Origin: Linnemannia schmuckeri
Taxonomy: Eukaryota; Mortierellomycota; Mortierellomycetes; Mortierellales; Mortierellaceae
Reading direction: 5' to 3'
Length of the DNA: 64,000 nt
NCBI GenBank assembly: GCA_029449235.1
Contig: JANATG010000006.1
Coordinates: forward strand, 992,001-1,056,000
Position numbers and translations under genes: made by a program. The notes beneath the pieces were generated by a model, which worked only from the letters and a program-made list of their open reading frames with translations, searched no databases and was not told where the DNA came from. Positions 9,414 to 21,195 of the stretch are shown here, in pieces. Numbering within the stretch: position 1 is the first letter of the stretch; every line of letters begins with the position of its first letter.

Positions 9414-9546
9414 ATCTTCGCCCTGTTGTCAATCCTGCTCCTTCTAGGTAAGTCCCTCCTCCCTCCCCTTTTATCACCACTGTTCATGTCGCTCGAACAG
9501 TGTGTCTAATAAATCTTCGCCCTGTTGTCAATCCTGCTCCTTCTAG
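9414..9546 (+). repeat. 34-bp exact direct repeat framing a potential 99-base intron
   Basis: Copies at 9414-9447 and 9513-9546 are identical (ATCTTCGCCCTG...CTTCTAG). The first copy is followed at once by GTAAGT, a strong donor. The second copy ends in TTCTAG, a usable acceptor, so splicing would remove exactly 9448-9546. Confidence 0.75.
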
Positions 9547-9600
9547 CATCCCCCTGTGCGCCCGAAGATCCGCACCACTCTAGTTGTCTCTTACCTGTGT

Positions 9601-9710
9601 TCGGAGAAGTTCACAGCCCCCTTTCCCTCTTCCTCTACGTTGTCCCTGTCTGTGATCGGAGAGATCACAGCCCCCCCTTCCCTCTTCCTCTGTGTCGTCT
9701 TTGCCAGTCT
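9601..9710 (+). repeat. Two tandem copies of a ~55-bp CT-rich unit
   Basis: TCGGAGA..TCACAGCCCCC followed by TTCCCTCTTCCTCT occurs at 9601 and again at 9656, with a few substitutions. Confidence 0.7.
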
Positions 9711-9867
9711 AGTTGAGACTGCGTGGTACCTCTTGCAGAAGTTGCTGGAGTCCTCCACATTTTATTCCATTCTTAATATTAATTTATACTAAAAATAATA
9801 TTGATACAAAATTGGTGGCGATGTCACGTGAGTTTTTTCTTTGCTGAAAAAAAAAAAAAAAAAAAAA

Positions 9868-10927
9868 CCATGTTCATGACAGGCGAGCCGTCTTTACATT
9901 TTACAGCAACAGCAAGGACTCTCACCAACGTACACATCACATCAAGAAGCTGCATGGAATGTTGCCCACTTTGAACTCTATGCAAGCGCGTAAACCGGAC
10001 CTTTATTCGACCTGCTTGTGCCGACGATGCGAGCTTGAGGAGGAGGACAACAAACACGTCTGGAATTGTCCCCTTGCTGCAGAAACCACCACTACGATCT
10101 GGAAGGAGGCCATGGATAGGATTGATAGGTGGGGTGTACAGGCGACAAACAGCTACAACGCCGCCAGGAAGCGTGAATATGATCGTGCGATTGCCCATGG
10201 ACGCCAGATGCCAAGGCCGGTCCCCATACACTGGCAGTTGCCCTCGGATGCGGAACATGTCCAAGGATTCTCTTCTATCGGTGGAGCTCGAGCCGTGCAC
10301 AGCGGTAGTCCTGCTCCCGATCGTGATGGGAATCCCAAGTGGAGTGTCTCGGACCTCCTCCGCGGTATCATCCCCAAGAGTATGTTAACTGAATGGTCCA
10401 CGGTTTTCCGAACCCCACAGTCCATCGCCAAGACGGTTTTACATAGGTTTGTTGGTTATCTGGAGGCGCAGGCTTCGGAGTTGATATGGAAGCCTCGGTG
10501 CTCCGCGACGATCGCGTGGGAGCAGACACAAGGCATCTCCGTCAAGAACAAGACCTCCAAGTACACAGGTCCCCGAAGTGACTGGAGTCAGGGATACGGC
10601 TACATCACCCAAGATGGTTTTTGCCCGTGTGGCGCTTCGCTAGCCACACATGAGAATGGGCGCTATCCTGGAGCGTCCATGAATCCACGCACGGACGATG
10701 AGCGGTTATCGGAAAGATTATTGGGAAGGAGGTTGTCTTTGATGGAGTGGATAAGAAAAATCCCCTTAATTTATATCTAGTTTTATTTTGTCTTCCACTG
10801 AAGCTGTTAGGAGTAGCGACAATTGTTGCGCGAAGCCAGGTTCCGAACGGGACTGTAACTGTGGATGGCGCTCGGAAGAGGTTGGTATCTTTTTTTTTTA
10901 CTTCCAAAAGCTCCTTGAGCTGTTTGT

Positions 10928-10958
<31 letters not shown>

Positions 10959-10959
10959 A
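9868..10959 (+). mobile_element. 5'-truncated non-LTR retrotransposon (LINE), ORF2 C-terminus
   Basis: An open frame runs from about 9869 to 10780. It encodes the C-terminal part of a LINE reverse-transcriptase protein: THHIKKLHGMLPTLN, then a Cys-x2-Cys-x8-His-x3-Cys-type zinc motif (CRRCELEEEDNKHVWNC), then about 230 residues without a recognised domain. A short 3' untranslated region follows, then poly(A) from 10929. The reverse-transcriptase core is absent, as expected of 5' truncation. An A run (9847-9867) also precedes the 5' edge. The 3' tail points towards the stop of the PRXL2 gene on the opposite strand. Confidence 0.75.
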
Positions 10960-10984
10960 GTACTGTGCTAACAAGAAAGCAAAA

Positions 10985-12068
10985 TTACAGCTTGGATGGA
11001 GGAAGGGCACAGACATCGCTATCACACTCGGTCTGGCCAGCCTTGGCAGCCGCATCCGCCCTCTCCTGGACCTGAGCCTCTTGCCCCTTTGCTCGTTGGA
11101 TCTCGGTATCCTTAAGATCAACACCGGAGATCTGACTACAGACTTCCAAGACTTTACTAATAGGAGCCAAGTTTCCGAGAACAGTCTCCTCAAATTTGTA
11201 GGCGATTCCTTGATCACCTTTGCGGACGATGTAGAGGCCACCAAAGATGCGTCCCTCGCCGACGAGGAGGTTTCCGCGGACGCCTGACCGCAGGTTTCGG
11301 AGGGCGTTGAGCCATAAGCTGGGTCGGATTAGTTGGTCAATGGATGCCCAGCGCAACTGGCCGCCACTTTTTTTTTTGAGAATAGAAATGATATGTTTGT
11401 GTAAGTGATTGCAAACAGTAAACCTTCATTCAAATAGAGTAAGCAAAAAGAGAGATGCAACTAACAAGTCTTCTTACCCTAAGGCTTTGTAGAAGCCCTT
11501 GGACTTGTCAAAGTAAGTCTCACCTCCATTCCAATAATCGCGCTTGAAAGTAGCAGCGCCCAACTTCTCGTGCAAAACAACCACAATACGGAATCCCTGT
11601 TTCATTAATTGTTTGTTTTAAATGGAGTGAGTCTCTCTTGGCCTTTTTCATCGTTCCATTCTGCGTGTTGCTGTTTAAAGAAAAAAAAAAATTGTGTATT
11701 CTTACCATCTCCTTCTCGATGAGCTCGCGGTGATCGTCAATAATACGGACTTCCTCACGACAGAATGGGCATCCAGGACGACGGATAACTAATGACGGTA
11801 TATTGAAAAACGAGTATTCCAGTCGATGTCTGTGAGAATGGTGAATCGTATCGTGATCGAGGGTGTTGGCAGCGAGTAAAATCATTTGTTTTTACGAAAT
11901 CTGTATGCAGGTGTCTGCCACATGAATATGTTAATTACCGACGACGATGGCGGGCTGGTCCTTCCAGATGTCGCTGGCCTTAAAGGTTATCTCGGGGTCC
12001 CTGTCCAAAAAGTCGGTGAGGACGACATCCTTGATGGTGGCGTAGTGTTGAGCGTATTCGTTGGCCAT
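10985..12068 (-). CDS. Peroxiredoxin-like 2 (AhpC/TSA-like thiol oxidoreductase)
   Basis: Four exons on the minus strand, 12068-11939, 11788-11706, 11596-11478 and 11366-10985, give 237 residues. The start ATG opens MANEYAQHYATIKD. The thioredoxin-fold signature of the PRXL2 (FAM213) group is present: VIRRPGCPFCREEV, with a Cys-Pro-Phe-Cys pair at residues 50 and 53. It is followed by FRIVVVLHEKLG and YWNGGETYFDKSKGFYKALG, which spans an exon junction. The family reduces peroxides or quinone-like substrates with thioredoxin-type chemistry; the substrate here is not predictable. The C-terminal third ends in a Gln/Ala-rich helix and a Cys-x4-Cys tail. The last intron's acceptor is preceded by a run of A, not a pyrimidine tract, so that junction is the least certain, although the Gly-Gly join fits the family. 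A LINE tail lies 26 bases beyond the stop. Confidence 0.85.
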
Positions 12069-14021
12069 TATGTGTGTGTATGTATGTGCGTAAAGAGAAA
12101 GGAAGGGAGAGAGTGGGATAGAGTAAGTGTATAGGTAGAGATGAATGGATGAGTAATATGAGGAAGAGAGAGAGGGAGGAAAAATGAATGAGGGGTTGGG
12201 TGAGATGAAAAATGAAGAGGAAAGAAAGAAAGAAGAAACATGAGGTGGAAACGAAAAAAGAAGGTTAAGAAAACAAAGCGTCAAAGTGAACAAAGGGTTG
12301 ATAAAGACAGACAGACATGATGTTAAAAAAAGAGCGACTTGCGACTTGCGACTTTTGAAATCCAATGAGCGAGATGAGCGGGGGAGGAATCGATCGTCTT
12401 TTTAAGATATGTCTTTCATTTTAACGATCAGCCTGCAGAGGGAGACGTCTTAAAGTGCCAAGGCCACACGCTAGCCAAGCATTTTTTCACTGTTACAATT
12501 AATGAGATTGGCACTAATCTGGTAGAGAGAATGCACGGATGCTATGACCAACACGTAGGAAACGACAATTTTGAAGCCGAAATAGAAAGAGTGGGCATAG
12601 ACTATCAATTACCTGAGCCAGATGGCATCGACGAATGTAGGTGTTATGCTTTTTTTTCAGGCACAAAGCACTTTAACTGGCTCGAGCGCAAAAACAAGGG
12701 CAAAGCTTGCACATGTCCATTCCTTTTAGGAAACAGCCCGCTCTAGTTTTTACTTTCTATACGCAGACGCGTACCATTTCTGCGACCTTATTTGCACAAT
12801 GATCTTTGCCCCTCTACCTGGCTCCATCAGTCTCCTCTCTCTATTCTATTCTGACCGGTGAATAAGACCGCCGAGTGAGCTGTTCAGGACGATAAAGCGA
12901 GAGAGATACACAAAAAAACATGATGATCTCCGAGCTCAAGCGAAATCAAGTGTAATAACGAAGAGGTTTCCAACAGCACCACAAAGCAAGAAAGAGGGGT
13001 TGCTATTTCGTCGCGTGCCTCGATTGTATTATTTATCCCCTCCATATGCTGACCAGACAGCATGATGACATGTGCTGTGGGTAGGAGGGGGAGGGGGTGA
13101 TGATTTTTGGGTCATCGTCAAATAGTAGCAGCCAGTCAGAATCGAAGTGCTGTGTCTTCTTCACGAGGCAAGTGAAAGTAAGCAAGGACGTGGCTGGATG
13201 TAAAAGAAAGGAGATGATCAAGAGTAGGAGCAGGAGCAGGAACAAGGATGGGATATGTGTTCGCCTGTGGTCTGCGATCGGAGTGCTTGACTGAAGAAAC
13301 AGGCGGCGAGGGTACGCGAGAGTAGGACGATTGATATTTCGAACAAGTGGGGTGTGAGTTGCGAGGATGAGGAACGTGCGGGAAGGAAGAAACGAAAGTG
13401 TGTTCCATCTTTGTGGTCATAATTGCTGTCAAATGTGAATCCTGTTTGTCATTATTATGGGTACACCCTGCGAGTGGCAATTTGTTTACCCAGTCAGGGA
13501 GGGGGACAGGGTTCGAACACAGATCAGAGAACAAGACAGTGCCTATCATCTCTCTCTTCTTCCGGCCAAAGGGGGAAACTTCAGGACCGCCGCGCAGTCT
13601 CACTCTCACACTCATTTGTCAATACACACCATCGTTTATTAGAGCAGACTACCCGGGTGTAGAGGGGAGTCGGGTAACATGGCCTCGTACGGCAGGGAGA
13701 AGGGGGTCCGGGAAAGCAAATGAGAAAATGGCAAGTATGAATGCAATGCGGGTGTGAGCAACACAGAGATAGCGAATGTGTGATGTCAGTCACTCGACCA
13801 ACTCTCATGCTACATAATAATTAGCTGCTCCTCGTTTCGCCTTTTTTTGTTCTCTTTCTTTTACTTCTTTTCCTCTCTTCTCTTTCGCTTCAATTCTTAC
13901 CTTCCTCCGCTCATTTAACTCATTCCTTTTTTCCTTCGTTCCTTCCTTCCTTCCTTTCATTCTCATTCTTTTATTTCCTCTCAACAAACTCACTCATTCA
14001 ACTACATTCAAAGAAAACACA
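12069..14021. other. Divergent intergenic region between PRXL2 and the Sec14-GOLD gene
   Basis: No gene I can support. Bases 12069-12365 are purine-rich on the plus strand, as expected for the PRXL2 leader. Open frames near 12531-12746 and 13136-13615 have no recognisable domain and no good splice context. Bases 13840-14020 form the pyrimidine-rich leader of the next gene. Confidence 0.5.
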
Positions 14022-16915
14022 ATGCAATCAACCCCACCTTCAACCACAGGCTCCTCTGCCGCCTCTATCCGCTCAAAACACCCCTACAAGGAGCCAAAGC
14101 AGGTCGAGGCCCTCAAGAACTTCCGTGCCCTCCTGGGTCCCGATAACGTCAAGTATGACGACGGTGTAAGTTGCCTATTATCTTTTCCTACCTTCTGATG
14201 TGGCATCGATCGACTCGAGCAATTGAAAACAATAGCGACAGCAACAGCAACAAAAACGACGTCGTCGCGCATAATCTTTTACAGTGGAAAACAAGCCTGG
14301 CGGATCGAGAAAACAGTGTATTCTTGGAGTGGGCTAACAACACCTCAAGACGGTCTCGCACAGCCTTTGTTATTCTTCGTCGTCTTCTTGCCGTTTTCTT
14401 TCGATGATGGGGCAAGACGGAATCTGGTCTCTAGCCCAACGTTTTTGTCGATCCGGGTATACTAACATCTTTATATTTTCTGCGACTTGTCTCTTTTTGT
14501 ATCTGTTTGTAGGAATTGATGCGATTCATCGTTGCTCGAAGCTATGACTTGGTAAGTCGACCAGATCATAAGCGCTGAAGAGTACAATCGACAGGAATGA
14601 CGAACAAAAGAACGAACGACGACAATACAAGGACAGGAAAGATTCAACTCGGCATCATCATCATCAACAAACAGCAACACCGTGTAGAACAGGGAGTCGT
14701 GTTACAGTCATTTCGACGGACGTGTCGTTGTCGCGCAAATGAGCAGTGATGTATTGAACCCAAAACTAGAAATCAAACGAAGAGCACTGGGGATGAACAG
14801 ATGGGAAACAGAATAATCGACAGCAACAGGAGTTCAAAAGGACCACCGGAGTGGTGGTTGGTTATTCAGCCGAGGTCATGGATCCAACCCCTCCCAAGGA
14901 CGTTTTGCCCAAAAATAACTAAGATCGTGAGCTTTATTTTCTTATTGTCCTCATCACTCTTTCTCTCTTTTTTTCTACTTCATCATTTACGAATCGATTA
15001 GAACGGAGCCAAGACGCAGTTGCTCGCCTCATTGGACTGGAGAGCCGCCAACAAGGTCGATGATCTGCCTATTCCTGGACCCAAAAACTCGAATGGTGTC
15101 ATGTACGCTGTCCGCGGCTGGCACTCTGTCCCCGATGCCAACATCGAGGCTGGACAGCCCAATGTGCCCGAACATGCCGTCCGCCTTCAAAAATACATGG
15201 GAGGCAGCTGTCTCCATAAATGGGATAAGGCTGGTCGTCCAATCTATATCGAGCGCATGGTAATTATTACTTTCTTTTTCAGAGCACAGGCGAAATACTT
15301 TTTATCTATTGGAGAGTAGTGGCCCGACCGAGAAAGACTGAAGAAAAATAAGGAGAAACAAGGAGATAGCAGCATGTCGGGTCAATGGGGTGGGCAGTCT
15401 CTTACTTTTTGCATGACACCAGGGACAACCATGGCAGGAGTGACACACGGGATGAAATGTTGCAAAACAACTCGCAAACTCAATCCTCTTTTTCCAATGA
15501 TCCATTTTTGTATTATTTTAATAGGGTCAACATAACGTCAAGGGTCTGGCCAAAAATGTTACAACACCCGAGTTAGTCGACTACCATATCCGTTGCTCGG
15601 AATTCGTCCACAATACCATCATGCCCGAATGTGAGGAACGCTTTGGAACGGACGACAAGGTCATCGACAAGGAGACCGTTATTTTCGATTGCACTGGCAT
15701 GGGTTTCCATCGTAAGTGGTGATGGGCGGGCGTCTTCCGTTTCATGAGAGCACTGAAAGCGCATTTATGCTGGGGGATATTATTAATTTGCGACTGGTGG
15801 GCTCCAACTCTCCACTAAACCGTATCCCCTTTTACGCTTTTCTCTCACGGTTCTTTAGAATTACATATGGAGGGATTGAATATGCTCCGTTCATTGACCG
15901 ACATGGATCAAAAGGCATATCCAGAGCGTCTTGGCAAGCTGTTCATCGTCAACAGCCCTTTTGTTTTTGTCAAGGTGTACTCTATGATTAAGAAGTGGCT
16001 CGACCCCGGTGGTAATGACGAGGTTATCTTTTCATTTTTTGCATTCATATTCTCAAATGTCGATTCTTGACTTGTTGCCAACGCTCATTCCTTTGAACAT
16101 TTATCTCTTAGTCATCGAAAAGATCCACATTCTTGGAAAGGACTACAAGTCAGTGTTGCTAGCTCATATCGACCCTGAGAACCTTCCGGACTTTTTGGGT
16201 GGAGCATGTACTTGCAGTCATATGCCTGGAGGATGCGTCCCTTCTGTGATCATGAACAACATCAAGCCCGTCTCAAAGGCGCCCGTACCGGACGGCAATC
16301 TCTTGGCCGTGCCCACCTATTTGCGTCCTCGTTCGTCTTCAGCTGCATCAGCCAACTCGATCATGGATTTCGTTATGCCACATGCCCAGGATGGAATCTA
16401 TCAAATGTTCTCGACCCTGTCACACGGAAAGCCTTGCGAGTATGAGATTGTGGTAGCGGATGAGGACGTTGAGCGCGAGCCCGAAGTCGTTATCAAGTTC
16501 CGTGTCAAGGGTGTCCGTGCTGCCTGTGATGGACTCAATTTTACTGTTGCGCGCTTCGAGTTTGGCGAGAAGGCTGACAGCGGTACCATGTAAGCATTTT
16601 TTTCTTGGTTGATTGTTAGCTGCGCTCTTTTTTTTTTTTTTTTTTTTTTTTTTGACATTCGCCCCTTTCCTAAAATTGACATGTTCACTCACTCTCGTTC
16701 ATTTTTTCGATTCATGTAGTGTTGTGCCTACAAAGTTTTACGACTTGTCAGATTGCCCTGAGTCGAGTGAAGGCATTGAGATCAAGTTCAGAGCCAAGGC
16801 AGCAGGTCTCTATGTGTTGTCATGGATGCCCGAAAATCCTCGTGGTTTGACCCAGATGGAGTATGGTGTCTCTGTCGACGGCATTCTCGGCGAACAGACC
16901 ACCGATTCGTCCTAG
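14022..16915 (+). CDS. Sec14-like lipid-transfer protein with GOLD domain
   Basis: Seven exons, 14022-14165, 14513-14551, 15002-15259, 15525-15711, 15859-16011, 16112-16589 and 16720-16915, give 484 residues. The N-terminus holds the CRAL-TRIO-N helix unit (ELMRFIVARSYDL joined to NGAKTQLLASLDWR). The CRAL-TRIO lipid-binding domain follows at about residues 130-295: AGRPIYIERM, VIFDCTGMGF, LGKLFIVNSPFVF, WLDPGVIEKIHILGKDY and LPDFLGGACTC. A GOLD beta-sandwich is at about 345-480 (CEYEIVVADEDVEREPEVVIKF, then VLSWMPENPR). Proteins of this Sec14-GOLD layout bind phosphoinositides or other lipids and act at Golgi/endosome membranes. The hinge residues of the lipid-exchange gate cannot be judged by eye. 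All junctions keep phase and rebuild conserved Sec14 motifs across exons. No signal peptide is seen. Confidence 0.9.
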
Positions 16916-17966
16916 ACGCATCAAATAACGTACCAGTCTATCTGGTGTAGAAACTTATTTTTTACCTCTTTTTCAGTAATGCATCCATTTATTTTCTTAT
17001 AATGTCATTTGTTCGGGGAAAATCGATGAGAAAGAAAATGTCATGTTTTATTAGGATTGAACACACTCAGGATCCAATAATTGGGATGGGTTGCACAAAG
17101 AAATAGCAAGAGAACGTAGATATGTGTTGGTCGATCGACTCCGTCAGGTACCAAGGCGGATACATTGCAAGTTGCGCAACAAAAAAGCGACAATGAGATG
17201 TGACGGGTCTCATCGGTATGATATTCGCCGAAAAGCAAGAATGCTTTTTTTTTTTTTTTATGTTGAAATCAATTGAGGGAAGAGTACGTAGATTTGCGAC
17301 GGCAAGCCAGAAGAGTGGTTGATCAAAGACAGTACAAGGTAAGTGTGAAGACAGGGGTCGATGTGATGACCAATCGCAAGAAGTCGATATTCCCTACGTT
17401 GGTAACATTTCCAATTCAATTCGCAGAACCGTCGTCATTTGGGCGAGTGCAGTTCAATGCGGTACTGGTTTGTCATCCATAGGCTAAGCAGCAATTGCGA
17501 GTCGCGAAGGGGCGAGAAGGGAAAGGAAGAAAAAAAAAAAATAGATGTACGATTGGGAAAATTGCACGTGACCATGAGCGCAAAAAAAGCAGGCCCGCTG
17601 AAAAAGATCGACCGTCTTCAAAAAAAAGTGCGATAAAAGGGCAGAACTTCTTTTCTCTTCTTTTATCTTCAACTGTACTTTTACCTCTCTTTACATCTCA
17701 TCCTTCTCCCAACTAATGTAAGCATTTCAGCAGCATCCTTGTATAACATTTTACTGTCGCTATAACCATCTTCGATAACAGCAAGCAACAACAGTCGCAA
17801 CGCACAATTGTGGATATGTTGTATCATTTTTTTTAGTTTTTTTTTTTTTTTTCTTCCAAAGAATAATTTTCACTTGCCATCCCCTACTTCCTTATGAGTG
17901 CCCATCTTTTGCTTTTTGAATCTCAACCACAATCCCACTTTTGCACACTTTGCACATTGCTTGTCG
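16916..17966. other. Intergenic, promoter side of thioredoxin reductase
   Basis: No gene seen. The region has long T and A runs (17246-17259, 17528-17541, 17838-17852) and a CACGTGACC element at 17565-17573 (E-box type). There is pyrimidine-rich sequence before the start at 17967. Confidence 0.5.
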
Positions 17967-19754
17967 ATGGTCCTTGCAACGTCAACGCTCTCTCTCGCTC
18001 GCCATCTGCGTTGCAAAACACTCCCGTGGCATCCTTTTACTGCACTACTCCAGCCCCGCCCTCTTTTCGCTACATTCGCCTCAACCGCTCCATCTTTTTT
18101 TCACAGCGCAGCAGCTGATCGGCAGCAATCAACTTTGAATTCTAACGGTCAAAGCAACTACTACTACAACAACAAGAAGAAGAGAAACTCGTCTTCAGTA
18201 TTGATTGCATCCGCTTCAGCCATTCTAACTTCTGCTTCGCTTGCTTCCTCCTCTTTCGTCGTCGGTCCAGACTCTTCCTCTAAACAACCCTTTTCGACCA
18301 TGCCACCAGTTCTTAAGGCCCCTACTCACTCCAAGGTGATCATCATCGGATCCGGCCCTGCCGGACACACCGCTGCCGTCTACCTTGCCCGTGCCAACCT
18401 CAAGCCCGTCATGTTCGAGGGCATGATGGCCAACGGCTTTGCTCCCGGTGGACAGCTCACCACCACCACCGACGTCGAGAACTACCCAGGTACCGTCTTT
18501 GCTATTTTTTCCCCCTGTTGTTTATGTTTGTTGTATCAACGTGCAATTGATCAGTGGGGACTGATGATGGACAATGAAGAGGACAAAGAGGAGCAAAAGC
18601 GCATGAACCCAAACAAAAAAAGTAAAAAGGACGACACACCTTGGCTGTGTTTGAGTACAAGGATGTCAATGTGCAGTGGTGTCCTTTGGGTCTGAAGAGA
18701 CAAAAGAAAGAAAGCAAGAAAGAGAGTAAGAGCAGACAGCATCGGGACAGAACGGTGTGAGGATTCAATGGATCGGACCGATACGGGTTAGTACAGAACA
18801 AGTTAGGGCAGGACAACTCCACCGACAAGTGGAATCTGGACTCTTCTTCGACAAAGTTGGCCCTTAGGATGACCATGACGCCACGACATTTTTTGGCCCA
18901 TTTAAGTGCCCCTGTTTTTATATTTTTTCCTTTTTGTTCTCTTTGTTCTCTCTTTGTTGTTCGCGCGGGGAATGAATTGACTGGGTCGATCAGCCGTCCC
19001 CTTACTTTCCTTGACCGGGTTGCTACTTTTTTTTTTTTTTTTTTTTTACTTTCTACTGTCTCAATGGAGTTATGCGTTCCACCTTCAATGTCTTTTTTTC
19101 TGGGTCAAAGGGAAGAGGCGTTTCAGATCTATCTTATCTAGGGAATTGGGATTTACATTCTACACATTCCTGAAATCGCGCAGTCGTCATCACGTCGTTC
19201 ACTTTCATATTTACTAACCAATTTCCTATTCATTCACATACAGGTTTCCCTGAGGGAATCATGGGTGGTGAGATGATGGACAAGTTCCGTGAGCAGTCTA
19301 TCCGTTTCGGAACTGAGATCCACACCGAGACCATCGGTAAGGTCGACTTGACCACCCAGCCCATCAAGCTCTGGCGTGAGGGCGAGGAGGACAACGAGGA
19401 GCCTACCGACACCGCCAACTCTGTCATCATTGCCACCGGTGCCTCTGCCAAGCGCATGAACTTGCCCGGCGAGGAGACCTACTGGCAGGCCGGTATCTCT
19501 GCCTGCGCCGTTTGCGACGGTGCCGTCCCAATCTTCAGAAACAAGCCTTTAGCCGTCGTTGGAGGCGGTGACTCTGCCGCTGAGGAGGCTGTCTACCTCA
19601 CCAAGTATGGTATGTATGCCTTATTGTTGCTCGTCATATGGGATGAGATAATTATCTCGACATTTTTTATTTTCTGTTCTTATCAGATTGAAAATACCAT
19701 GTCGTAAACGGCTGTACACTTGTTCCCTTTCCTCACAGCATACTAACGCTCATA

Positions 19755-19798
<44 letters not shown>

Positions 19799-20289
19799 CT
19801 CCGCTCTTCTGTGCCTACTTGTTCTCGTCGACTCTCTCTGCTTTAGCCTCGCACGTCTTTGTTTTGGTCCGCCGTGACAAGCTCCGTGCCTCCAAGGTCA
19901 TGGCCAACCGCCTCTCGAGCCACCCCAAGGTCACCATTCTCTACAACACCGTCCCTATTGAGTGCAAGGGTGACGGCAAATTGCTTGGCTCTCTCGTCCT
20001 CCAGGACACCGTCACCAAGGAGACTCGCTCGATGGATGTCAACGGTCTCTTCTACGCCATTGGTCACGTCCCCGCCACCTCGCTTTTCAAGGATCAGTTG
20101 GACTTGGATGAGGACGGTTACATCAAGACCATTCCCGGCTCGACCGTGACCAACATCCCCGGTGTCTTTGCCGCTGGTGATGTCCAGGACAAGAGATACC
20201 GCCAGGCGGTTACCTCTGCCGGAACCGGATGCATGGCTGCTCTCGATTCTGAGAGATGGTTGGAGGAGCACTACCCTGATCAGCACTAA
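17967..20289 (+). CDS. TRR1: Thioredoxin reductase (NADPH), probable mitochondrial and cytosolic forms
   Basis: Three exons, 17967-18489, 19244-19609 and 19847-20289, give 443 residues from the upstream ATG or 332 from the ATG at 18300. The flavoprotein core shows the FAD-binding GSGPAG (residues 128-133), GGQLTTTTDVENYPGFPEGI, the redox Cys-Ala-Val-Cys at 262/265, the NADPH-binding GGGDSA at 281, and the C-terminal FAD motif around GVFAAGDVQD. It is the low-molecular-weight, fungal/bacterial type of enzyme that reduces thioredoxin. The first 111 residues are rich in Arg, Ser, Leu and Ala with almost no acidic residues, as in a mitochondrial presequence. The internal start gives MPPVLKAPTHSKVIIIG, a normal cytosolic N-terminus. 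Intron 1 is 754 bases, long for this window; intron 2 contains a run of about 45 T. AATAAA signals lie at 20357 and 20374. Confidence 0.93.
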
Positions 20290-21195
20290 ATCCTTTCCCT
20301 TTTTCATCCAATTCCATCCCCATTCCTTTCTTTTTGGCTGTAGATAGACATCATTAAATAAAAAACAAACATCAATAAAAGAAAGTGATTCTTGGAGTAA
20401 ATAATGCGCATAAGCTATTTTGAATGCATATCTTTTGGTCGTTCACGGGTGTAAAAAGGAACCAGTTGTGCTCTTTTTATGTTCATGTTTTTTGACTCGC
20501 TCTACACGTGTATTTCGTGTAACGGCTTGTGGTTGAGCGCAAAGAAGTGATATCGATTTTGTGTCGTGTGCTTGTTTTCGAGTAAACAATAACAATGACA
20601 GTGCGGAATCAAGCCGCAAAAAAACAATGCCCAACGAGAATGGTTGGCTTTGTTGGATTGGGCATGAAGCCAAAATGGGTTTAACCAACCAGGGGTATTT
20701 TATCATTGAGCGATTTCATTGAAAGCGTCAACGGTCCCTTTTTTTTTTTTTTTTTTTTTTTTTTATTATCCGTGAAAGGTCAAAGAATAATAAAAAGCAA
20801 ATGAAAAAACAAAGAGCATTGGATGAGCCAACAGGGGTTGACCTGGTCGTTGCTCTGTTAAGTCCAATCGAACAACTTTCATGCCTGCACCATTATTGCT
20901 GTTGTTTATGCCATTTTTCTTTTTCTTTCTCCAATGTCTTTATTTTCCAGCTCTTCCCATTTTTTTCCCCTTTTACCCATCCGCTCTTTTCCCTTTCCCT
21001 CTTTCTTCCTTCCTTCTCGTGTCCGGAGAGATCGCCTCATCTTTCCTTCCCGTCCCTCTCTCTTTCTTTTCCCTTCCCTTTTGCTCATCCCTTTCTCTCT
21101 TCTCTCATTCTTTTTCGCCTCCCTCATCCTTCCTTTTCTCACATACCGACTTTCCATCTCATACTCTCACACATACATACACTTTTACGGCAACC
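20290..21195. other. Intergenic, 3' flank of TRR1 and promoter of MVP1
   Basis: No gene seen. The region contains the polyadenylation signals of the upstream gene, a T run at 20739-20764, and a very long pyrimidine-rich leader (20920-21150) before the ATG at 21196. Confidence 0.55.

Larger units (their letters stand above)
9137..9808 (+). mobile_element. Possible LTR (TG...CA) with adjacent primer-binding-site-like sequence
   Basis: The stretch starts TGATGAGC and ends GATACA. It contains TATAAAA at 9378-9384 and internal short repeats. Four bases after its end comes TGGTGGCGATG (9813-), the layout expected for a retrovirus-like primer-binding site complementary to a tRNA 3' end (...CGCCACCA). 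No gag or pol follows, because LINE sequence begins at about 9868. The boundaries are inferred from the TG/CA ends only. Confidence 0.3.

Noticed and set aside
13500..13530. GGGTTCGAACAC near 13509, resembling the B box of a tRNA gene or SINE
   Set aside because: No acceptor stem, D arm or anticodon stem can be formed around it, and there is no A box at the right distance.
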